Shown: in pieces, positions 56,240 through 64,000 of the stretch
How the letters are laid out: every line of letters starts with the position of its first letter
Numbering within the stretch: position 1 is the stretch's first letter
Assembly: GCA_913064945.1 (NCBI GenBank)
Contig: CAJYAN010000006.1
Coordinates: 167,391-231,390, forward strand
Reading direction: 5' to 3'
From: an uncultured Gammaproteobacteria bacterium
GTDB taxonomy: Bacteria; Pseudomonadota; Gammaproteobacteria; UBA6429; Thiohalophilaceae
Length of the DNA stretch: 64,000 bases
Position numbers and translations under genes: made by a program
The notes under the pieces: model-generated
Database searches by the model: none
What the model was told of the DNA's origin: nothing
The model's input: the letters and a program-made list of their open reading frames with translations, nothing else

Positions 56240-57097
56240 TCAGGTATTCAAGGTAGCGCTGGATTCTGCTGGTGTCGGGTTGTCTAGCTTCTTCGACTTT
56301 GAAAAAAGTGGATAAAAAAGCTGTGCATACCAGGTTGTGGCACCTTCCAGCCGTTCACGCTCCACACCAAACTGCTGAGGATACTGGCGCGTGATAAGCG
56401 CCGTCCCAAATAGCACGTCCCAAAGGAACAACAGATTGCCGTAATTGCCATTGAGGATACCAATGCCATCTTTTTCGGTTTCTGCGTGATGAGCAAAATG
56501 GGTTGCCGGTGTGGAGATGGTCCGTTCAACGATCCAGGCCACCGGGTGGAGAATCTTATGTCGATACAGCACAGCATCCCAACGAAATTCGCTATGCGCT
56601 GCACACAACACAGTTACCTTGATGAGGGTATACCAGAAGAAAGTATCCCCAAATCCCAGATAGACCAGCGCCGCCGCAAAGTACATATTCGGAAACATCA
56701 GGTGAATAAGAATACTGTTGCGACGAATAATTCTGGCACTCATATAGGCTGGCGTATGGTGCGGAAGATGCAGTGGCCACATCCACTGAAACTTATGGGA
56801 TGCACGATGGAACCAGTAATTCATCATGTCTTCAAACACAAGAAAGGCGAGGAACTGTGCCCACCACGGCGTACTCGACCATGCACCAAATTGATCAGGG
56901 ATAACAACAAGTGCGATAGACGCGAAGAAATAGGTAAGAAGAATGCCCGCATTACTCGGGATTGCCAAAGTGAACGTGTCGATAATGAGGTCACTAATCG
57001 TGGTGTCGGGATTTTTACCCGCGAGGATTTCAGCAATACAAAAGAGAAGTATCACCATCGATGAGCTAGCGATTAATATCAATAATTCTTGTAACAT
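56240..57097 (-). CDS. Fatty-acid hydroxylase / sterol desaturase superfamily protein
   Basis: About 285 residues with four or more membrane helices. The di-iron His clusters are intact: HRASH, HLPHH and HFAHH (a further His in LYRHKILHP). Members hydroxylate or desaturate lipids or carotenoids; the substrate here cannot be told. The start ATG 57097 is preferred to a TTG at 57181. It lies about 215 bases upstream of the DAO operon on the same strand, so it may be part of the same pathway. The gene and its upstream region are AT-rich in comparison with the flagellar block. Confidence 0.85.
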   Translation of the reverse strand: MLQELLILIASSSMVILLFCIAEILAGKNPDTTISDLIIDTFTLAIPSNAGILLTYFFASIALVVIPDQFGAWSSTPWWAQFLAFLVFEDMMNYWFHRASHKFQWMWPLHLPHHTPAYMSARIIRRNSILIHLMFPNMYFAAALVYLGFGDTFFWYTLIKVTVLCAAHSEFRWDAVLYRHKILHPVAWIVERTISTPATHFAHHAETEKDGIGILNGNYGNLLFLWDVLFGTALITRQYPQQFGVERERLEGATTWYAQLFYPLFSKSKKLDNPTPAESSATLNT

Positions 57098-57529
57098 GTT
57101 AAGCGGTATCCCTTTATTATTTTTTATATTTAATATTTTGTTGGCGCGAAAAATATTATCCAAGACTTCAATCGCTGTCAATAAAGACTTATTATTAGTA
57201 GGAATTTATAATAGTAGAATATTCTAATATGAGGTACGTCGTTCGTTAAGGACCACGACAGTTCACTCGCGCCACTAACGTGTCTGGTCTGCACGATAAT
57301 GGGCAAAAATTTTCGGTGTGTGTCTGACTGGAGTGGCACTGATGTCCATCCGGTAACCTATCTACCCCCCCACACCAGATTCATTTCATTTTAATAAAGC
57401 GGGTAGTTGCTAAGACTGACGAAGAAAGTGTAAGGTTGCAGTGTCTGGTGCTTCTGTGGAGCGCTCCAGTCGTGATACCACATTTTTTTATATAAATTGA
57501 ATTAATTTGAAGACTGAGGAGTCAACATT
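57098..57529. other. Divergent regulatory region between hydroxylase and DsrE genes
   Basis: About 430 AT-rich bases; it must hold both promoters. No gene is seen. A GAGGAG ribosome site lies near 57519 for the DsrE gene. Confidence 0.45.
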
Positions 57530-57982
57530 ATGAAAAAAATATTATTAAAAATGGGCGCTGCCTTCGCTTTTGCACTTGCCCTGATAACAACCCAATCTGC
57601 CTTTGCTGCGGGCGATCATTCCATCGCATCTCACAAGGTTGTATTCCAGGTTAGCTCCGCCAACCCTGGTACTCAACACCTGGTACTGAATAATGCCTCG
57701 AACATTAAAAAGCACTGGGGCGATGATGTAGATGTGGTTGTCGTTGCCTATGGACCCGGTTTGTCAATCCTTATCCCCAGCGCCAAAAATAAAGAAAAGC
57801 AGCGTGTCGCCAGCCTGGCTAAATCAGGTATTAACTTCGATGCCTGCGGCAACACCATGGGACACATCAAAAAGAAAACCGGCAAAATGCCGCCGCTTGT
57901 CGCCGGCGTAAAAATTGTACCCGCGGGTATTGCCCGTATCGTCGAATTGCAAGAGAAGGGTTATTCCTACATTCGCCCATAA
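57530..57982 (+). CDS. Exported DsrE/DsrF-like family protein
   Basis: 150 residues. Signal peptide at 1-27 (ALALITTQSAFAAG). The mature part is a DsrE-like alpha/beta domain: KVVFQVSSANPGTQHLVLNNA, VDVVVVAYGPGLSIL and a single conserved-looking Cys at FDACGNTM, then PAGIARIVELQEKGYSYIRP. Cytosolic DsrE proteins carry sulfur on a Cys; periplasmic members occur in sulfur bacteria, and the Cys here could serve for that (inference). Single-gene unit: strong ribosome site, own terminator. Confidence 0.85.
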   Translation: MKKILLKMGAAFAFALALITTQSAFAAGDHSIASHKVVFQVSSANPGTQHLVLNNASNIKKHWGDDVDVVVVAYGPGLSILIPSAKNKEKQRVASLAKSGINFDACGNTMGHIKKKTGKMPPLVAGVKIVPAGIARIVELQEKGYSYIRP

Positions 57983-58010
57983 CACTTAGCACCAGCATAA
58001 CTAGGAAAAA

Positions 58011-58047
58011 CCGCCAGCGGGACCAAAGCCCGTTGGCGGTTTTTTTA
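58011..58047 (+). terminator. Rho-independent terminator after the DsrE gene
   Basis: 11-base arms (58011-58021 and 58029-58039, one G-T pair) with a seven-base loop and then T7. An A5 run before the first arm could make it work on the other strand too. Confidence 0.9.
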
Positions 58048-58539
58048 TTTGCCGGGGAGATAGCCGAGAGAAAACTACCGCAGTCTATCAGTCTATGATC
58101 TGATGTCGGCATAAAATGTGACTTTTAACTTCTGGTCCACCCTTTGAGAGATATGCTGTGCTTTTCGCTTGTTCTTCACAACACAGTACATACCGCCGAC
58201 TGTACCTGCCTCACGCACGGCTCGAAACATCCACAGCCCCCGTACGTCGCACAGTATAAGACGCTTTAAAAATCGACCAACCGCTTCTTGCCGATCTGAG
58301 AGCAAGAGTGTTAATCAGGCGTAGTCACCGTTTGGAGATGATTTAAAAAACTACATCACTCAAACGGTAAACTTATTGCCATGAGCCTGCATAAAGACCT
58401 ACTTTACACCATACTATTGGTAATCTACTTTGTGGCCTTTATTAAGAAGATCATATGCCTTCTTGCCACGGCCTTGCTCAACATTTGGCGAGGTAACTTC
58501 TGTCAGACTGACGACGCGTCTCATCGGTTGAGGATTTAG

Positions 58540-58668
58540 CTCACCACAACGCTTCAGCCAGGCATACAGGCTATCTGTAGTCACTCCTGACTTATCACCA
58601 CTACAAGAGAATACCCACCTGCGGTAGCTTGCTAGACGCCCTATTTTGAATCCTTCTGTATAACGACT
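58540..58668 (-). pseudogene. Remnant of IS3-family transposase OrfA
   Basis: In one minus-strand frame RYTEGFKI is followed, after a short scrambled section, by GVTTDSLYAWLKRCGE. Both pieces match the usual IS3 orfA pattern RYTEEFKxEAV...LGVTTHSLYAWIKRYG. The part between them, with the first half of the helix-turn-helix, is out of frame or lost, and there is no orfB. So it is a small decayed IS fragment. Confidence 0.65.
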
Positions 58669-59038
58669 ACCACAGTTTATAAACATCACTCATAGAGGAC
58701 CTTGTAACGCGAGTCGCGTACCGAGTAAATCCGGAGATGGTCAGGTCACTGCAACGGTAGGCTACTTGCCGATAAAACCAGGCATGAGTCGTCAAGACCC
58801 GTGCTGGAATACTCCACTAGCGGAACCGGGCTGCGGGAGTTGAATAAACGAGTGATTCCTGGAAACGGTTTGTGCAACATGACCTGAGATCCAGGACCAT
58901 AATCGTCACTACCTGATAAGAAATGACAATGCGTATCAGCCGCATCCTCACAATGAAGGGTTGTCGCCGCTAGTGGACGGGAAAAACTTTCGTCACTATT
59001 CGGGATTTATTGACCTCGATCTGTACCACAGAAAATCA

Positions 59039-59070
59039 ATGAGGGTGGCAGGAAATCCTGTCACCCTCAT
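59039..59070. repeat. 15-bp palindrome with 2-base loop
   Basis: Arms 59039-59053 and 59056-59070 match except for one G-T pair. No T-run follows, so it is not a normal terminator. Role unknown. Confidence 0.6.
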
Positions 59071-59180
59071 GATATTCACAAACTACTTATGTAGCGATGT
59101 TAATAGCGACAGCCTGCTTGGCCGTAGATTTGGCCCACACGCTTAAAGGCTGTGCCACTATACACCTGACTGATACCTAA

Positions 59181-60179
59181 TTATTTAGCAGATTTCTTCG
59201 CCGGCAAATTTTTAAGCATTAGCTCTTTTTTGGTTGCCTTTATAAAACCATGCTTGGCATAGATATCCTGTGCTTCGTCAGTTGCTAAAAAGGCTAGAAA
59301 TGTCTTAGCATTTTTAGCATTGCGGCCTGCATTCATGGCACCGATTGCATAGGCAACCTTATCCGCCATATTGTAGGGTGCTGGAATATCGACAGCTTCT
59401 ACCTTACGTCCAATCTGTCGCTGATAAATGATTTCTGTTGTCCACACCAGGCCAACATCTGTTTGTCCAGCAAGCAACCGGAGTGGCGTTTCACGATGAT
59501 GACGCGATGTAAACCAGGTCTTGTCCTTTATTGCCCAGCAACTCTTACACTTTGCATCATTGGTTACCTTTTCATAAATACCAAGCATTTTCAGCATTTT
59601 TGAACCGTAAAACTTGAAGATGCCCTCGGTCAATGGGTTGGGCAATGTTACAACAATATCGTCCCGGGCCAGATCTTTTGGACCTTTTATATTTTTTGGG
59701 TTTCCTTCCAGGACTTCCAACGCGAGTTTGTTATGCGTGTAAATCATATATTGCTTCATCTTCTTTTTGCTGTATAGCTTATTCAGATGATTAACATTTA
59801 CACTCGCGAACAGGTCAGGATTCATTGCGATTTTTTTACCCGCAATTTTACCTTGTTTTAAAATCTGGCCTTTAAGAATCTGACCTGGTGGTATTGTTTC
59901 CACGAAAATCTTTTTAATTTCCGGGTGGTGTTTTTGAAATGCGCCAATGAGATCCTCCATCACCATAAATTGGTTACCGGCAAGATACATCGACAAATCA
60001 GCAGTATAGGAATCACCTATGTTTCCATAGTCAATTTTCCCGCCGGCATTAAATGTACGATGATCATGGCCTTTGCCGACATCTTTTTTGGCTGCTAACA
60101 CAGGGTTGCTAAACATCCCGACAAGCATTAGCGTTGTCAGCAGGAATAGCACCCGCCTTAGATTCTTAATTAATAACAT
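59181..60179 (-). CDS. Exported extracellular solute-binding protein (ModA-like fold)
   Basis: 332 residues. Signal peptide at about 1-29 (LFLLTTLMLVGMFSNPVLAA). The mature chain has the two-lobe binding-protein pattern seen in molybdate/phosphate-like binders: SMYLAGNQFMVMEDLIGAFQKHH, LARDDIVVTLPNPLTEG, GQTDVGLVWTTE, and KTFLAFLATDEAQDIYAKHGF near the end. A CKSC pair near residue 217 is unusual and could form a disulfide or bind metal. No permease or ATPase gene is next to it. GAGGGGA precedes the ATG. Ligand unknown. Confidence 0.8.
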   Translation of the reverse strand: MLLIKNLRRVLFLLTTLMLVGMFSNPVLAAKKDVGKGHDHRTFNAGGKIDYGNIGDSYTADLSMYLAGNQFMVMEDLIGAFQKHHPEIKKIFVETIPPGQILKGQILKQGKIAGKKIAMNPDLFASVNVNHLNKLYSKKKMKQYMIYTHNKLALEVLEGNPKNIKGPKDLARDDIVVTLPNPLTEGIFKFYGSKMLKMLGIYEKVTNDAKCKSCWAIKDKTWFTSRHHRETPLRLLAGQTDVGLVWTTEIIYQRQIGRKVEAVDIPAPYNMADKVAYAIGAMNAGRNAKNAKTFLAFLATDEAQDIYAKHGFIKATKKELMLKNLPAKKSAK

Positions 60180-61000
60180 TCTAATCCCCTCTATTCATTT
60201 GATTCATAAAATTCAATTTTTAAACGTCTTTGTGATTGAAGTCAATCCATGGATAAATCAGCATCCGAATAAGAACAGAATTCAAACACTTAAGCAACTC
60301 CATTCTTCACAGGCCAGACGTCCAGACAGCCATCGCAAAGATTAAGCCGCGCCTTGGTTATCGTTAAGCCTGCAATTAACCATCGGTAGTCTCTTACGCA
60401 TTAGTTTTATGTCGCGTATGCAATGTCATTAGAGTATTAGTGTATTAGTGTATTAGAAAGCAAAGCGTCTTTTCCGAGCAGTCAGTACCACATCGTCAAT
60501 GTAATGACTCGACGTGATCAGGACGTTGCTCGATAGAATTTATATTGGGACTCTTCTCTCGCCGAGAATAGACCTCATAACACTTCCTGCGTCTTTTGTC
60601 GGCACGCGTGACAATACAATACGCCGTAGACCTGTATGCCTAACAGAACATACTGATTCGTGTTTAGTGATGAAGTGATGAACCGCGGTGACAAACGACA
60701 AAAAATCCGTAGAAATATTGGCCTACGCGCAATCGGTCTCGAGTGTCTGATAAAACCAGCCAGAGCCGGTCACTCCCACTCTATTATCTATAAGCCATTT
60801 TTAGCTTTTATTCTTAATGACTTATTTTCTCGCCAAATGATAATACCATGTTCAGGAATTGTTGCTGATGCTCACGGGAAATTTCGATAAACAACCCCAT
60901 TCCGTGCTGCTGGCTTAGTCTTATCAGGATTCAAGTATCGCCCAAAAGCTTTTTTTCCGTCCATGATCCGACAGTAGCTGCTGCACAAAGACCTCATGCG
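60180..61000. other. Region without intact gene
   Basis: About 820 bases. There is a small tandem repeat GTATTAGT (three copies, about 60434-60456). The left end of the truncated cyclase is fused to non-homologous DNA near 61010. I see no complete gene or RNA. Confidence 0.45.
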
Positions 61001-61510
61001 TTAGCAAGGGAAATAGGTGCCGATCCGATTTTTGTGATGACCAAAATTAATACCCGTCTTGGCGCCTACCCCAGCATCGACCAGACCAATTAGTGTTGTT
61101 GGGATACGAACCCATCGTGTACTACGACGGTAAAGGCTCACGGCGAGTCCAACGATGTCAAGCAGAACGCCGCCACCAATCGCGATAACAGGTTCCTGAC
61201 GCCGTGTAACCTCGAATTCATCAATTGCCTGAACCACATGCAGTACTGCATCAATTGTCTTGGTCAGCTCTGAAGTCGACAATGAAATGATTTTGTAATT
61301 TACGCTGTGAAAATTCAGATAATCTCTGATTTTTTTACCATAGAGCTGGTAAACCTTCTCATCAACCACAACAACTCTACGAAGTATATTGCTGCATTCC
61401 TGTGTGCCCCCGGTGAGTAGAGTTGGATTGTCTATTGAAAATATATTATCTATCATTTTTACCTGATAGTTAACAGGTAGCACTGAATTAACATTCCATA
61501 TCGGTGCCAT
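61001..61510 (-). pseudogene. Truncated sedoheptulose-7-phosphate cyclase (EEVS/DDGS-like)
   Basis: 169 codons with an intact 5' end (GAGGAA then ATG at 61510). It matches the N-terminal half of the dehydroquinate-synthase-like cyclases: PVIAIGGGVLLDIVGLAVSLYRR (NAD site), RIPTTLIGLVDAGVGAKTG and FGHHKNRIGTYFP. The GxKTGINxxxHKNRLGxY pattern separates sugar-phosphate cyclases of the 2-epi-5-epi-valiolone / demethyl-4-deoxygadusol group from true dehydroquinate synthases. Family members have about 400 residues; here the match ends at TYFP and a stop follows, so the C-terminal metal-binding part is lost. Which cyclase subclass it was cannot be told. Confidence 0.75.
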
Positions 61511-61834
61511 ATCTATTCCTCACTATTCAGTTTGAGCGTAATGCCAATTCACATTTGTACTGTAAATTTTTCTTTACGTCGCCACTACAAGTATCAGTAA
61601 GTAGTGATTGAATATAATACCGCTGCTTCATGCTACGACCACTAAAGTCTTGCATAACTAATAATTCGATATCATGCGCCACCTCTCAATTGTCCGATCT
61701 ACCTATTTTTTTGCATTGTTACCTGGCCACCATAAAAACGAATAAAACAAATAATTTTCGTGCAGAAAAACTTGGTAACCACAAACACAACACCATCTTT
61801 GAATTTAATATGCAGAAGAACATCCACTGAGGCA

Positions 61835-61900
61835 GCGTTGCGATAACATTTACATGTTATACACAAACACTATTGCAATTTTATTATTGAGATGTGTTGC
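61835..61900 (+). repeat. Imperfect direct repeat, copy 1
   Basis: 66 bases from GCGTTGCGATAACATT to GAGATGTG; the central ACTATTGCAATTTTATT is identical in copy 2. Weaker similarity continues about 35 bases upstream. Confidence 0.7.
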
Positions 61901-62052
61901 GCATCTCATTATTGCAAGCAATATTATTTTCATTGTTGTCAAAATAAAACCATCACACACAAAATAATTTTTTACACGACAAAACTCATGTCGCGCCAAG
62001 CGCAACACGATTTTAATAGATTAGATTTGCAGCAGGTTATCTGCTATAGACT

Positions 62053-62118
62053 GCGTAGCGATAATATTCACATGTTACATATAACCACTATTGCAATTTT
62101 ATTGTCGAGATGTGGCGA
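62053..62118 (+). repeat. Imperfect direct repeat, copy 2
   Basis: 66 bases from GCGTAGCGATAATATT to GAGATGTG, 218 bases after copy 1. About four fifths of the positions agree by eye with copy 1. Confidence 0.7.
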
Positions 62119-62300
62119 GCGTTTCACTATTAAAGACAACATCTGCCACACCTCGAAAATAATCATGCATACGACTTACACCTCTATTTGATACAAATAG
62201 ACGGCAATCAAAAAGTATTTGCTATTACGACTTCAGACTGCGGCAGTTGCCCGCCTCGTGGCCATGCATCACTAAGCGCCTTACCCACCGTAACGAACAT

Positions 62301-62471
62301 GGCGCGGATCAAATCATTCATCGAAAAGTATACCCTGAGATACCACCGAAGGTTGAGTACTCCATAACAGAATTTGGTTTAACGCTCGCCCCTTCGCTTA
62401 AGGTGCTTCAGGTATGGGGCAATGAACACTTCGATAAACTGAACAGGATTCGTAGTAATGCAAAGCGGTAA
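62301..62471 (+). pseudogene. C-terminal remnant of an HxlR-family regulator
   Basis: The frame reads HRKVYPEIPPKVEYSITEFG, then LTLAPSLKVLQVWGNEH and ends in a short basic tail. This is the C-terminal wing and dimer helix of HxlR-type winged-helix regulators (usual pattern RxVYPExPPRVEYxLTxxGxxLxPxL). The N-terminal DNA-reading helices are missing: the upstream frame is not HxlR-like. HxlR regulators normally have about 105-130 residues, so about half is lost. Confidence 0.7.
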
Positions 62472-62684
62472 TAGGTTATAAGGAGAAGAAATGGCCTTCT
62501 TGCTCAGGCCCAGCAGCGGCATACCGTCAACGGCCCACTACTTCACCGTCCGATCATCCCCAGCGCGCCCCGAATTCCACGGATATCGTCTGAGAACCTG
62601 CCTGTGTTTTCTTCATTTACTCCATTCCCAAACCTCCCCACGCTGCTTTCGGCGGTTCGCCCGGCGCAACCCATAGTCGCACAT

Positions 62685-62728
62685 AAAAAAATCCCACCGT
62701 GTCTGTCGGGAGGCAACGCATCGGTGGG
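62685..62728 (-). terminator. Rho-independent terminator of the adhesin gene
   Basis: Minus-strand CCCACCG and CGGTGGG arms with a 22-base loop, followed by ATTTTTTT. It lies about 50 bases after the stop of the adhesin frame. Confidence 0.75.
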
Positions 62729-62776
62729 AAAAGGTGTGCCGGTATCAGAAATGTGATGACCGGCTTCGGGGGAAAC

Positions 62777-64000
62777 CTATTCGAGCGGATAGGGATCCGG
62801 GTCGAGCTGATAGTCACTCTCGGTCGTCGTCTGTGTCTGCTCCGGCTGGCGAATTCCGCCTTCCAACACCGAGACCGGAACGATACCTATCTCATCTTCA
62901 TTCTCCCGCTCGGCAAATCCGCTCGATGTCCGACGGCTGGCGCGTGACGACTCGCCCTGCACATTGACGCTACGCGCAGCGGCAAAGGCGTTATCGCCCG
63001 TACCCGTACCCGTACCCGTACCCGTACCCGTACCCGTACCCGTACCCGTACCCGTACCCGTACCCGTACCCGTACCCGTACCCGTACCCGTGCCCGTCGT
63101 CCCGGACAATGTGAGGGTAACCACGCCCGGCGAGGCAGCCACCAGCAGGCCACTGTCACCATTCAGCCCCACCGCATTGACCGTGATGTTCCCACCCGCG
63201 GTGCTGGTCGCGATATTACCGGTCGTCACGCCGGCGATACCGACGGCCAGACTCACATCACCGCCTGCGTTCAACTGAATATCGCCGGTGGTCTGTGCGC
63301 TGATCCCGGTCCCGCCCAGCGTACTGGAAAGCAGTGCGATATCGCCCCCCGAAGTCACGTTGACAGTCCCTGTGTTGGTGCTCAGCACCGCGCCGTCATC
63401 CAGCGTCACCTGTCCACCCGCCGCCAGTGTGATACCGCCGGCGCCCTGGTCCGTCTTGATGCTCACAGCCTGGCCCGCACCCCCTAACGCGATGTTGTTG
63501 CCAGCCTGCAGGTTCACACTGCCCGATGTCGATTCAATCGCAACGCCGCTGCCGCCCGCGCCAGCCGTAATGTTGGCGCTGCTACCGTTGGCATTGAGAG
63601 TGACGTCACCCGCAGCGACGACACCATTACCGCCACTGGTTGGCAGATCGATGTTGCCGCCCGCCGTCACATCCAGATTGCCGGCTGCCGTCGTGGCACC
63701 GAGTGTGACCCCGTTAGTATCGTTGAACGCGATGTTGCCGCCGTTAAGTGTCACGGTCCCTGTCACATCATTACCGGTGTTACCCAGCGTGATGTCAGAG
63801 GTCGCACCATCAATGGCCATATCGCCATTAATCACCACCGTGCTGCCCGCGGCCTGCACCACGGCACCGCCGGAGGTCAGGTCCAGGGAGGTGCCCCCGA
63901 CCTGGGCCAGGGTCGTGCCGTTGGCGTCGCTGTCGAGCAGGGTGATGTCGCCACCGCTGATCTGCGTGGCGCCGCCCACCGTGTTACCGGCATTGGCCAG
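62777..64000 (-). CDS. Filamentous-haemagglutinin-like adhesin, 3' end
   Basis: 408 codons, open to the right edge, so the 5' part is outside. Residues of the visible part show beta-helix type repeats rich in Gly, Asn, Thr, Asp (VTLNGGNIAFND, GNLDVTAGGNIDL), as in large two-partner-secretion or autotransported proteins. Then comes a (Thr-Gly) tract of about 17 units coded by a hexanucleotide repeat (62997-63098), and a polar tail of about 80 residues (AARSVNVQGESSRASRR, ending DPDPYPLE). No anchoring motif is seen in the tail. Terminator follows. The exact secretion route cannot be seen from this end. Confidence 0.75.
   Translation of the reverse strand: MANAGNTVGGATQISGGDITLLDSDANGTTLAQVGGTSLDLTSGGAVVQAAGSTVVINGDMAIDGATSDITLGNTGNDVTGTVTLNGGNIAFNDTNGVTLGATTAAGNLDVTAGGNIDLPTSGGNGVVAAGDVTLNANGSSANITAGAGGSGVAIESTSGSVNLQAGNNIALGGAGQAVSIKTDQGAGGITLAAGGQVTLDDGAVLSTNTGTVNVTSGGDIALLSSTLGGTGISAQTTGDIQLNAGGDVSLAVGIAGVTTGNIATSTAGGNITVNAVGLNGDSGLLVAASPGVVTLTLSGTTGTGTGTGTGTGTGTGTGTGTGTGTGTGTGTGTGDNAFAAARSVNVQGESSRASRRTSSGFAERENEDEIGIVPVSVLEGGIRQPEQTQTTTESDYQLDPDPYPLE
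62997..63098 (-). repeat. Hexanucleotide tandem repeat coding for (Thr-Gly)n
   Basis: Fifteen perfect plus-strand CCCGTA units (62997-63086) plus two variants CCCGTG and CCCGTC. On the coding (minus) strand this is ACGGGT, two codons per unit, so gain or loss of units keeps the frame. Confidence 0.95.

Larger units (their letters stand above)
58048..59180. other. Accessory region with decayed sequence
   Basis: About 1.1 kb without an intact gene. It contains an IS3-type orfA remnant (58540-58668) and a near-perfect palindrome (59039-59070). Other frames are too short or unlike proteins. Confidence 0.5.
61511..62300. other. AT-rich region with imperfect direct repeats
   Basis: About 790 bases, clearly more AT-rich than the rest. 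No gene is seen. It carries two copies of an imperfect repeat (see separate entries) between the truncated cyclase and the HxlR remnant. Confidence 0.5.

Noticed and set aside
58093..58305. Minus-strand frame of 70 codons after the DsrE terminator
   Set aside because: Some regular composition but no start signal or family match; probably part of the decayed region.
60660..60890. Plus-strand frame of 76 codons between binding protein and cyclase
   Set aside because: No ribosome site, no recognisable motif, and composition like non-coding DNA nearby.
61001..61510. Complete dehydroquinate synthase (aroB)
   Set aside because: Too short, and the residues after the NAD site follow the sedoheptulose-7-phosphate cyclase pattern rather than that of AroB.
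62997..63098. Possible CRISPR-like array
   Set aside because: Units are six bases with no spacers and lie in frame in an adhesin gene; it is a simple tandem repeat.

Overview
The window comes from a motile, polar-flagellated Gammaproteobacterium. The order fliLMNOPQR-flhBAFG-fliA-cheYZAB-motCD-parC-cheW-cheW-DUF2802, the separate rsgA/orn/motAB neighbourhood and the dnaX-ybaB-recR block match the Pseudomonas-type chromosome plan. A small c-type cytochrome and an exported DsrE-family protein would suit a sulfur-metabolising relative of the Chromatiales, but the window does not prove a genus.

Layout: 1-0.8 kb, end of a Memo-family gene and its AMMECR1 partner. 0.8-1.7 kb, a membrane pentapeptide-repeat protein. 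1.8-4.0 kb, fliK, a stand-alone FlhB C-terminal homologue and a cyclic-nucleotide-domain protein. 4.1-23.6 kb, one almost gapless minus-strand flagellar/chemotaxis block. 23.7-29 kb, orn, an M48 protease, a cytochrome, rsgA and the second stator pair motAB. 29-36 kb, an HDOD protein, recR/ybaB/dnaX, the 4.5S RNA, a tRNA-Ser, mltF and tadA. 36.3-40.5 kb, a 1414-residue CheB-CheR-PAS-PAS-GGDEF-EAL fusion. 40.9-49.5 kb, a giant cyclic beta-1,2-glucan synthase gene split by a one-base frameshift in a C6 run. From about 49.5 kb the sequence becomes accessory: a TPR protein, a translationally coupled DAO oxidoreductase / FAD-NAD(P)-binding protein / glutathione-transferase operon behind a fatty-acid-hydroxylase-type gene, an exported DsrE protein, an exported binding protein, and then decayed fragments (IS3 orfA, a truncated sedoheptulose-7-phosphate cyclase, an HxlR regulator tail, imperfect direct repeats). 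The right edge holds the 3' end of a filamentous-haemagglutinin-like adhesin with a (Thr-Gly) hexanucleotide repeat.

How it works together: FliA (sigma-28) is encoded here, and good TAAA-N15-GACGATAA-type promoters stand before fliK, cheW, cheY and motA. A sigma-54-type GG-N10-GC site precedes fliL. This gives a readable class II/III hierarchy. FlhF/FlhG set flagellar number and place, and ParC-like ATPase with CheW proteins positions the chemotaxis array. MotAB and MotCD give two stators.

Best leads: (1) CheA has no recognisable P2 domain; in its place are three copies of a peptide resembling the CheY-binding tails of FliM and CheZ, both also encoded here. (2) dnaX carries an A8 slippery run just after domain III that would give a 398-residue gamma form. 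(3) The giant CheB/CheR/c-di-GMP fusion has a degenerate EAL site. (4) A remnant of a sugar-phosphate cyclase lies near an unassigned oxidoreductase operon. (5) Seven-base-periodic repeats surround the 4.5S RNA and tRNA-Ser genes.
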